Shown here: piece after piece, positions 1 to 5,377 of the stretch | How the letters are laid out: every line of letters begins with the position of its first letter | Position numbering within the stretch: the first letter of the stretch is position 1 | Source: an uncultured Simplicispira sp. | GTDB taxonomy: Bacteria > Pseudomonadota > Gammaproteobacteria > Burkholderiales > Burkholderiaceae_C | Direction of reading: 5' to 3' | Length of the DNA stretch: 6,547 nucleotides | Assembly (NCBI GenBank): GCA_903882725.1 | Contig: CAIRYF010000358.1 | Coordinates: 1 to 6,547, forward strand | Translations under genes and position numbers: made by a program | Notes under the pieces: model-generated | What the model was told of the DNA's origin: nothing | Database searches by the model: none | Seen by the model: the letters and a program-made list of their open reading frames with translations, nothing else

Positions 1-1826
1 CCAGCGACGGGCCAGCGTTCCAATCGGGCCTGCAGTCCTTTGTGGGCGAAGCACGCCTGCTGGCGCAGTTTGACCACCCATCGCTGGTCAAGGTGTTCCA
101 TTTTTGGGAGGCACACAACACTGCCTATATGGTGATGCCGCTGTACAACGGCATGACTTTGAAGCAGGCTAGGGCGCAAATGCGCACGCCGCCACCCGAG
201 GCTTGGCTGCGCCAAGTGCTGTGGTCGGTGCTGGGTGCCCTGCATACGCTGCACAGCGGCCAAACGCTGCACCGCGACATTTCTCCCGACAACATTTTTT
301 TGCAAGATCTGGGCCCGCCGGTATTGCTGGACTTGGGGGCTGCACGCCACGCCATCAGCGGCCGAGACCACCCGCTTACCGCTATCTTGAAGGTCAACTA
401 CGCCCCCATTGAGCAGTACGCCGACGGCGATGCTGACTTGCAGCAAGGGCCCTGGAGCGACTTGTATTCGCTTGCGGCTGTGGTGCATGGCTGCTTGTGT
501 AACGACACGCCGTTGCCGTCCACGCTGCGCTCTATCCGCGACCGTATGGTGTCGTTTGAGAACGTCGCCCAAACGGTGCGCAGTCAGTTTGGCCAAGCGT
601 ATTCACCGGCCTTTGTAGCGGCCATTGCGCAGTCGCTGGCCTTGCGCCCGCAGGATAGGCCGCAAAGCATCGACGCCTTTTTGGACACCATGGGCGCGGC
701 GTCGTCCCCGCCGGTGTTGACGTTTTTTGATTTTCGCGCCGAGTTGGGCGATATTTGGGTTGAGCCAACAGATCAGTCCGGTGCCGACTTCATGGCACCC
801 ACGGTTGATTTAACAGATGCGCTGCTGGGCCAACTGAGTGACTGCCGCCGCCTCGGCAGCGTCGTGCCAACGCCACCGCCCATTCAGCCGCCGACTCCAG
901 CAGCACCGCCAGCACCGGTAGCGCCGCCAGCACCGGTGGCACCGGTGCTGGCTGCTCCCAGCCGACCCGACACGCTGCCCGCCGTTGCCCCGGTACTGCC
1001 GCACCCCGTGGGGCACGCCAATGCGCCTAACTTGGCAGATAAAACCGATTTTGTGCTGACGCCCACCAGTGCCGCCGTGGCCGAAAGCACCGATACAGCT
1101 ATTTTTTTGGACGCAGGCGATAGCCTTTTGATGGACGACTTGGCGCATGACAGCGCCGCGCCGCCATCGATCTCGTCGGCCTCATCAGCCACGTCAGCCT
1201 CATCCGCCTCGTCAGCGCCATTGCGACCGTTCAAGCCAGGGCGACGCATGGTGGGGGTGATAGCTGCGATAGCTGTGATTTGCGTTGTTGGCGCAGTGTT
1301 GGCCTATGGCTGGATGGCGCGCACACCGGCGCTGCCACCTGAAGACACCATCATCACAGAAATGGCCGATCCAGAGCCAATCCCGCCAACCCAGCCAACT
1401 CCGACCTCGTCGGCCCCAGGCCGCGCATCTGAGCTGCCATTGGAAGAGGTGTTGGAAAACAGCAGCACCGCGCCTGCGGGGCCGCCACCGGCCTTTGTGG
1501 AGGCGCTGCCCAAGTCCCCGGCTGCTATGGCCGCTGCAGCGGCAGCGGCAGCGGCTGCTGCAGCGCGGCGCAGCGCCAAAGCAGCTGCTGATCAACGCGC
1601 CGCGTTGCCCGTCGCCGCAGCGCCTGAGGCACCAGCGCCAGCACCGCCTGCGCCTGTGCCGCGTGCGCCTGAGCCCATGCAGTCGCTGTGCAATGACACT
1701 AACTTTTTTACACGCAGCGCCTGCATTTACAGCGAATGCACCAAACCGGCCAACGCCAGCTTGGCAATGTGTATTGAGCACCAGCGCCGCCTACAAAAAG
1801 AGTCCAACAGCTTTTCTGGGCAATGA
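1..1826 (+). CDS. Transmembrane Ser/Thr protein kinase, 5'-truncated by window
   Basis: Hanks-type kinase that would phosphorylate Ser/Thr on unknown partners. The reading frame is open from base 3, so the true start lies upstream; the GTG at 42 is internal. Seen: helix-C Glu (48-50, GEARLLAQF), catalytic HRDISPDN (from 270), DLG in place of DFG (330-338), APIEQY in place of APE (402-419), WSD of helix F (453-461) and the late Arg (657-659). The Gly-rich loop and VAIK lysine are off the window. The domain ends near 690. A Pro/Ala/Ser linker follows, then one membrane span (1248-1316) preceded by R, K, R, R, which predicts a cytoplasmic kinase and a periplasmic tail. The tail is Ala/Pro-rich and ends with four Cys (1689, 1722, 1737, 1770). 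The HRD Asp, Asn and DLG Asp are intact, so catalytic activity is likely. It is convergent with gph, and no target can be inferred from context. Confidence 0.9.
   Translation, partial: SDGPAFQSGLQSFVGEARLLAQFDHPSLVKVFHFWEAHNTAYMVMPLYNGMTLKQARAQMRTPPPEAWLRQVLWSVLGALHTLHSGQTLHRDISPDNIFLQDLGPPVLLDLGAARHAISGRDHPLTAILKVNYAPIEQYADGDADLQQGPWSDLYSLAAVVHGCLCNDTPLPSTLRSIRDRMVSFENVAQTVRSQFGQAYSPAFVAAIAQSLALRPQDRPQSIDAFLDTMGAASSPPVLTFFDFRAELGDIWVEPTDQSGADFMAPTVDLTDALLGQLSDCRRLGSVVPTPPPIQPPTPAAPPAPVAPPAPVAPVLAAPSRPDTLPAVAPVLPHPVGHANAPNLADKTDFVLTPTSAAVAESTDTAIFLDAGDSLLMDDLAHDSAAPPSISSASSATSASSASSAPLRPFKPGRRMVGVIAAIAVICVVGAVLAYGWMARTPALPPEDTIITEMADPEPIPPTQPTPTSSAPGRASELPLEEVLENSSTAPAGPPPAFVEALPKSPAAMAAAAAAAAAAAARRSAKAAADQRAALPVAAAPEAPAPAPPAPVPRAPEPMQSLCNDTNFFTRSACIYSECTKPANASLAMCIEHQRRLQKESNSFSGQ
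903..938 (+). repeat. 18-bp tandem repeat in kinase linker (APPAPV x2)
   Basis: Two 18-bp units (903-920 and 921-938) differ at two positions and encode Ala-Pro-Pro-Ala-Pro-Val twice. They lie in the proline-rich linker between kinase domain and membrane span. The near-identity suggests recent slippage or duplication. It is probably a flexible or polyproline spacer. Confidence 0.75.
1173..1217 (+). repeat. 9-bp Ser/Thr-Ser-Ala tandem repeat in kinase linker
   Basis: Five consecutive 9-bp units encode (Ser/Thr)-Ser-Ala, ending about ten codons before the membrane span. The Ser/Thr density on the predicted cytoplasmic side makes it a conceivable autophosphorylation region, which is inference only. 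Codons vary (tcg, tca, tcc), so the repeat is not perfectly fresh at DNA level. Confidence 0.7.
1530..1565 (+). repeat. Poly-alanine tract (12 Ala) in kinase tail
   Basis: Twelve successive GCN codons, largely alternating gca/gcg, encode uninterrupted alanine in the predicted periplasmic part. They are followed by Arg-Arg-Ser-Ala-Lys and more Ala, so a helical stalk is plausible. The mixed codons limit simple trinucleotide slippage but the region is still likely to vary between strains. Confidence 0.8.
1617..1676 (+). repeat. Ala-Pro-rich segment before the Cys motif
   Basis: A run of alternating Ala and Pro codons with occasional Glu, Val and Arg, resembling the extended periplasm-spanning Ala-Pro linkers of TonB-like proteins. 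It separates the poly-Ala helix from the terminal cysteine-containing module. Confidence 0.65.
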
Positions 1827-1835
1827 TTGAAGTCA

Positions 1836-1890
1836 CAATTTGATAGCTACAAGCGCTTATAGCATAAGGGCTTAAGCCTGATTTAACTGT
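1836..1890. repeat. Intergenic palindromic repeat, possible weak terminator
   Basis: The gap between the convergent kinase and gph genes holds a hairpin: 1851-1860 (AAGCGCTTAT) pairs with 1864-1873 (ATAAGGGCTT) through nine of ten positions around a 3-nt loop. The flank TTGATAGCTAC plus this AGCGCTT core resembles, from memory, a short palindromic element scattered between genes in Comamonadaceae genomes. A T-run (1890-1894) sits about 16 nt past the stem on the plus strand, too far for a textbook intrinsic terminator. The hairpin could still end transcription from either side or protect 3' ends. Confidence 0.5.
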
Positions 1891-1893
1891 TTT

Positions 1894-2604
1894 TCATCCT
1901 ACAAACCCGCCCGCAAGGCCCGTCCGCAAGTCCGCCAGCGAATCAATCCAGCCGTCGGCATCGACCAAGCGCACCGACTGGCCGTGGTTGTAGCCGTAGG
2001 TGGTCAACACCACTGGGCAGCCAGCCGCGCGCGCCGCTTGGGCATCGTTGCTAGAGTCGCCCACCATCAGCGTGCGCGCGGGCGCACTGCCCAGCGCTTG
2101 GCAGGTTTTGCGCAGCGGCAGCGGATCGGGCTTTTTCTTCTCAAAGCTGTCGCCGCCAAAAATATGCGCAAAAAAACCATCCAAGCCTTTGGCGCGCAGC
2201 AGCGCCCGGGCAAAGGGCAGCGGTTTATTGGTCAGGCAGGCCAAGCGCAGACCAGCATCGCACAGCGCCTGCAAACCCTCGTGTACGCCGGGATAGACGC
2301 TGGCGAACTGGCCGTTGATACGCAGATAGTGCCGCTGGTAACTGGGCCAAGCGCGGGCGTGAAGCGCTTCTATTTCAATAGCTGACAGCGCACGCCCTGC
2401 TTGGGCTAGCGCATGATTGAGCACTAAATGCAGCAAATGCTCTGAGCCTTTGCCAACCATGTGCGCAATCACCGGCGGTGCAATATGTGGCAGGGCCACA
2501 TCGTCCAGCATCAGGTTCAGCGCTTGGGCAAAGTCGCCCAGCGTATCGACCATGGTGCCGTCTAGGTCAATGATGGCCGCGTCCAGCGCTTGCAGCGCGA
2601 TCAT
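1894..2604 (-). CDS. gph: Phosphoglycolate phosphatase (HAD superfamily)
   Basis: Hydrolyses 2-phosphoglycolate to glycolate in the cytoplasm, clearing the product of RuBisCO oxygenation or of DNA 3'-end repair. All four HAD motifs are present in 236 residues, a usual length: DLDGT (nucleophile Asp13, acid/base Asp15), LTNKP (Thr125), KKKPDP (Lys158) and GDSSNDAQ (Asp183, Asp187). [10 protein letters not shown] near residue 50 is typical of Gph, with the helical cap between motifs I and II. The ATG at 2604 overlaps the rpe stop as ATGA and no separate Shine-Dalgarno is evident, so translation is probably coupled to rpe. In many beta- and gammaproteobacteria gph is followed by trpE; here the next gene is the convergent kinase. 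Cap residues about 65-86 come from a stretch resembling the dispersed repeat. Related HAD phosphatases cannot be fully excluded on substrate. Confidence 0.92.
   Translation of the reverse strand: MIALQALDAAIIDLDGTMVDTLGDFAQALNLMLDDVALPHIAPPVIAHMVGKGSEHLLHLVLNHALAQAGRALSAIEIEALHARAWPSYQRHYLRINGQFASVYPGVHEGLQALCDAGLRLACLTNKPLPFARALLRAKGLDGFFAHIFGGDSFEKKKPDPLPLRKTCQALGSAPARTLMVGDSSNDAQAARAAGCPVVLTTYGYNHGQSVRLVDADGWIDSLADLRTGLAGGFVG
2361..2410. repeat. Repeat-like, palindrome-rich stretch inside gph
   Basis: Within the gph cap region the plus strand carries the perfect palindrome GAAGCGCTTC (2361-2370), then ATAGCTGACAGCGC and TAGCGC. Read on the coding strand, AGCGCT-N3-AGCTAT-N2-AA lines up in the same order and spacing with the reverse complement of the intergenic element at 1836-1860. 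It encodes roughly [20 protein letters not shown]. This may be an old in-frame insertion of the repeat or a chance resemblance. Confidence 0.3.
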
Positions 2605-3284
2605 TGGGCCAATGCGCCGCGCATGGCACCGATCACGCTTTGATACGACGGCTTACCAAAAATGGCGCTGCCAGCGACAAAGGTGTCCGCGCCAGCATCG
2701 GCCACGCGGCGGATGTTGTTTTCTTTGATACCGCCATCGACTTCAAGGCGAATGTCTTTGCCGCAGGCGTCAATGCGCTTGCGCACCGCTTCGATTTTGC
2801 GCAGCGCCGAGTCGATAAAGCTTTGCCCGCCAAAGCCGGGGTTGACGCTCATGATCAAAATCAGGTCGATGTCCTCAATCACCCAGTCAAGCACATCCAG
2901 CGGCTCGGCCGGGTTGAACACCAAACCAGGCTTGACACCCTGCGCAGCAATGGCTTGGATGCTGCGGTGTACGTGCTGCGCCGCGTCGGGGTGAAAGCTG
3001 ATGTAGTCGGCACCGGCTTGGGCAAAGGCCGCTGCCAGCGCATCGACCGGCTGCACCATCAAATGCACGTCAATCGGCACCGCCACACCGCCCGCAGTGA
3101 CGGCGTGCGGCTTGAGCGCTTGGCACACCATCGGGCCAAAGGTCAGGTTGGGGACATAGTGGTTGTCCATCACGTCAAAGTGAATCCAGTCAGCGCCAGC
3201 GTCAATGACGCTGCGCACTTCTTCGCCCAAACGGGCGAAATCGGCGGACAAAATAGAAGGGGCGATTCGGTAGGTGCGGCTCAT
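2601..3284 (-). CDS. rpe: Ribulose-phosphate 3-epimerase
   Basis: Interconverts D-ribulose 5-phosphate and D-xylulose 5-phosphate in the pentose phosphate pathway (and the Calvin cycle if present); cytoplasmic, metal-dependent TIM barrel. With ATG at 3284 the protein has 227 residues and the family landmarks fall at expected positions: APSILSADF with Ser10, [12 protein letters not shown] with His35 and Asp37, DVHLMV with His74, the phosphate-binding loop [10 protein letters not shown] (145-154), LEVDGGI with catalytic Asp183, and AGSAIFG. A short insertion (about 61-69) before DVHLMV differs from the E. coli-type protein and, as I recall, is found in relatives. An in-frame GTG at 3323 would add 13 residues unlike the family. 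No clear Shine-Dalgarno precedes either start. The stop overlaps the gph ATG by ATGA, giving an rpe-gph operon. It is divergent from gcr. Confidence 0.96.
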   Translation of the reverse strand: MSRTYRIAPSILSADFARLGEEVRSVIDAGADWIHFDVMDNHYVPNLTFGPMVCQALKPHAVTAGGVAVPIDVHLMVQPVDALAAAFAQAGADYISFHPDAAQHVHRSIQAIAAQGVKPGLVFNPAEPLDVLDWVIEDIDLILIMSVNPGFGGQSFIDSALRKIEAVRKRIDACGKDIRLEVDGGIKENNIRRVADAGADTFVAGSAIFGKPSYQSVIGAMRGALAQ

Positions 3285-3327
3285 GGCGGCATTGTCGCAG
3301 TTACTATCCGCCCATGTTCCCACCCTT

Positions 3328-3357
3328 TTTATCCTTACCTCTGGCCAACCAGCGCAA
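3328..3357 (-). promoter_or_regulatory. Candidate sigma70 promoter for rpe-gph
   Basis: On the minus strand TTGCGC (3352-3357) and GATAAA (3328-3333) are separated by 18 bp, a plausible -35/-10 pair. Transcription would begin near 3321, giving a leader of about 37 nt before the ATG at 3284 and excluding the GTG at 3323. The match to consensus is modest and was judged by eye. Confidence 0.3.
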
Positions 3358-3540
3358 CTGCTGGGCTTTAAGGTGCCCCATTGAGTAGCGTGGGCAGTGA
3401 CTTAGCGCAACTGCTGGTGCAAATTGATGCACAAGCCGGTGTGGCCCAGCGCCATTTATGGCTGATTGATTTGCTTGACTGGGTGCGCGGCAGTGGCGAC
3501 TCTGTTCCCGCCAGCGTGGCCCGGGTGCAACTGCTGGTGC
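3351..3540 (+). repeat. Short direct repeat AGCGCAACTGCTGG, three dispersed copies
   Basis: The 14-mer at 3351-3364 (non-coding, upstream of gcr) recurs exactly at 3404-3417. A 16-bp version occurs at 3405-3420 and again at 3525-3540 with one mismatch. The two coding copies are in the same frame and encode (A/V)QLLVQ; the upstream copy is in another frame relative to the gene. It could be a chance echo of Leu/Gln-rich coding or an operator-like site. Confidence 0.4.
3370..3373 (+). promoter_or_regulatory. Shine-Dalgarno (AAGG) deciding a TTG start for gcr
   Basis: AAGG lies 7 nt ahead of the TTG at 3381. The frame is closed by TAA at 3369-3371, so no earlier start is possible. The next in-frame candidate is GTG at 3390, whose spacing would be too long. 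This favours the rare TTG initiator. Confidence 0.55.
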
Positions 3541-5357
3541 AGGCGCTGGAGTCTGAGCCTGCCACCCGCGCGCGTTTGCAGGACTGGTGGCAAGTTCTGG
3601 CCGACACGGTCGATATCACTGCCTTGCTGGCTGACTTTGGCTTTGCGCCGCGCACAGGCCTATTTAGCGAGCTGACCGAGCGCCTGCGCTGCCAATTGCT
3701 GCCCAGCAGCCCCGAGACGGTGGAGGCGTCCGAGCTGTTTACGCTGGCACTGCCTAGCGCATTTGATGCCCAGTGGCTGGCGGCGCTGCCCGAGGAGTTG
3801 CTCGACCGTTTGGTGCTGGCCCTCACCCCTGAAGGGGCCAGCGGCACGCGCTGGCAAAAAACCCTGCTCGATGCAATTACTTACTGTGCTGGGCAAATTT
3901 TGTCCACGGGCTTTGCCCCCGAGTTGCGCCTGCGCATGAGCGATGCCGCGCGCGAGGCACAGCCGTTTCATGCACTGATCCGCGACGTCGAAAGCCTGCG
4001 CATCGAAGTGCTGCACAGCCTGCGCACGCCCGACCGACTGCAAGAAACCGCACAGCGCCTGCGCACCCGGCTAGAGAGCTGCCGCAGTGCGGCGGCCAGC
4101 GTGTACTTGCATTTTGAGGACAACGGCATTTCGGTGGGTTTGGTGTTTCGTTTGCGCCAGCTGCGCACACGCATTTTGCGGGTGCGCGAGCTGCTCGACT
4201 GCGTGCTCTCGCCCACCCCCAGTCTGAGCGCGGCGCGCCTGTTGTCGCACTTGGTGCAAGTCGGCCAAGAGCGGCACAGCATCCGCGCTTTGCTATCGAC
4301 CAACTCATCGCTGCTGGCGGCCAAGGTGGCCGAGCGCAGCGCCGAAACCGGCGAGCACTACATCACCCGCACCCGCAGCGAATACTTTGCCATGGTTGCC
4401 AACGCTGCCGGTGGCGGCGCGGTGATGGCGTTTACTACGCTGATTAAATTTGCCCTGTACACGCTGGCCTTGTCGGCATTTTGGGGTGGTTTTTTGGCAG
4501 GCATTAATTACGCCGTCAGCTTTGTGCTGATCCAGATGCTGCACTTCACCGTTGCCACCAAGCAGCCCGCCATGACGGCGCCAGCTATGGCCGCCAAACT
4601 CAAAGAAATGGACAACTTGGCTGGCGTAGAAGAGTTTGTTGACAAAGTGACTTACTTGGTGCGCTCGCAGGTGGCTGCGGTGCTGGGCAATGTGCTGGTG
4701 GTGTTTCCGGCTGCGTTGGGGCTGGCATGGCTGTGGGCTTGGGGCACCAATGCGCCAGTGCTGGACACGGCCCATGCTTTGCAGACGCTTGAATCACTGC
4801 ACTTGCTGGGGCCATCGGTGTTGTTTGCGGCTTTCACGGGGGTGCTGTTGTTTGCCTCCAGCATCATTGCTGGTTGGACAGAAAACTGGTTTGTACTGCA
4901 CCGGCTGGACTCTGCCATACGTTACAACCCGCGCATCACCGCCTTTTTGGGTGCGACGCGGGCGCAGCGCTGGGCGCGCTTTTTGCGCGACAACTTGTCG
5001 GGGTTGGCGGCCAATGTGTCGCTGGGCTTTATGCTGGGGCTGGTACCAGCGTTTGCGGCTTTTTTTGGTTTGGGACTGGAGGTGCGCCACGTCACGCTGT
5101 CGAGCGGCCAAATAGCGATTGCAGCGGCGGGTTTGGGGGTAGAGGTCATCCACCAAAGCGCGTTTTGGTGGGCTGTGGCCACCATTCCGCTGCTGGGGGC
5201 GCTGAACGTGGGGGTGAGTTTTTATCTGGCGTTTTTGGTCGCGCTGCGTGCGCAAAACGTCACCGGCGTGGAGCGCACGCGTATTTACGTTAGCCTCAAC
5301 AGACGTTTACGCTCGGCACCGCGCGAATTTTTCTTGCCCGGGCGGGAAACCACCTGA
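3381..5357 (+). CDS. Gcr-family membrane protein ('site-specific recombinase', COG4389/PF10136)
   Basis: A 658-residue protein matching, from memory, the family annotated as site-specific recombinase after gonococcal Gcr. Its biochemical role is unclear. Residues 1-330 look soluble and mostly helical, rich in Leu, Arg and Gln. The C-terminal half is hydrophobic with about six or seven membrane spans near 338-362, 365-392, 430-455, 475-498, 540-563, 575-590 and 595-622. Segments I regard as typical of the family are [12 protein letters not shown] (335-346), ATKQPAMTA (392-400), [16 protein letters not shown] (515-530) and [17 protein letters not shown] (534-550). I find neither a tyrosine-recombinase R-H-R-Y set nor a serine-recombinase N-terminal domain. 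The start is TTG at 3381 with AAGG upstream. The stop lies 20 bp before the antiporter start, suggesting an operon. Family membership is firm; the recombinase function is doubtful. Confidence 0.85.
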   Translation: MSSVGSDLAQLLVQIDAQAGVAQRHLWLIDLLDWVRGSGDSVPASVARVQLLVQALESEPATRARLQDWWQVLADTVDITALLADFGFAPRTGLFSELTERLRCQLLPSSPETVEASELFTLALPSAFDAQWLAALPEELLDRLVLALTPEGASGTRWQKTLLDAITYCAGQILSTGFAPELRLRMSDAAREAQPFHALIRDVESLRIEVLHSLRTPDRLQETAQRLRTRLESCRSAAASVYLHFEDNGISVGLVFRLRQLRTRILRVRELLDCVLSPTPSLSAARLLSHLVQVGQERHSIRALLSTNSSLLAAKVAERSAETGEHYITRTRSEYFAMVANAAGGGAVMAFTTLIKFALYTLALSAFWGGFLAGINYAVSFVLIQMLHFTVATKQPAMTAPAMAAKLKEMDNLAGVEEFVDKVTYLVRSQVAAVLGNVLVVFPAALGLAWLWAWGTNAPVLDTAHALQTLESLHLLGPSVLFAAFTGVLLFASSIIAGWTENWFVLHRLDSAIRYNPRITAFLGATRAQRWARFLRDNLSGLAANVSLGFMLGLVPAFAAFFGLGLEVRHVTLSSGQIAIAAAGLGVEVIHQSAFWWAVATIPLLGALNVGVSFYLAFLVALRAQNVTGVERTRIYVSLNRRLRSAPREFFLPGRETT

Positions 5358-5359
5358 GA

Positions 5360-5371
5360 GCTAAAAATAGC
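5360..5371. repeat. Small inverted repeat GCTAAAAATAGC before antiporter start
   Basis: GCTA and TAGC arms (4 bp) surround AAAA, followed by six A bases directly ahead of the ATG at 5378. It occupies most of the 20-bp gap between gcr and the antiporter gene. The stem is too short for a terminator. It may be a remnant of the AGCTAT...ATAG edge of the dispersed repeat, or simply an A-rich translation leader. Confidence 0.35.
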
Positions 5372-5377
5372 AAAAAA

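Larger units (their letters stand above)
3285..3380. promoter_or_regulatory. Divergent intergenic region between rpe and gcr
   Basis: These 96 bp separate the start codons of two divergent genes and must hold the promoters for both transcripts. No convincing plus-strand -35/-10 pair was found. The AT-rich core (3326-3336) is the likeliest melting region. The region carries the first copy of a short motif that recurs in the start of gcr. Confidence 0.5.

Noticed and set aside
1212..1781. A 189-codon minus-strand open frame opposite the kinase tail
   Set aside because: It is Arg/Cys/Trp-rich low-complexity antisense of the Ala/Pro tracts, with no motif and no ribosome site noted.
42..1826. GTG at 42 as the start codon of the kinase
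   Set aside because: The frame is open back to base 3 and the upstream codons (FQSGLQSF) read as normal kinase sequence ahead of helix C. The ATP-binding lobe must precede this point, so the gene is truncated by the window edge.
2601..3323. GTG at 3323 as the start of rpe (240 residues)
   Set aside because: The 13 extra residues ([12 protein letters not shown] region) are unlike the family, and the ATG at 3284 puts Ser10, His35 and Asp37 at their usual positions.
2604..3371. A 255-codon plus-strand open frame opposite rpe
   Set aside because: Rpe on the minus strand shows full-length family motifs; the plus-strand product has none and is explained by codon bias.
3381..5357. The recombinase-like gene as evidence for an integron, phage or other mobile element
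   Set aside because: There are no attachment sites, no target duplications, no other mobility genes, and the neighbours are core metabolic genes. The protein looks like a chromosomal membrane protein.
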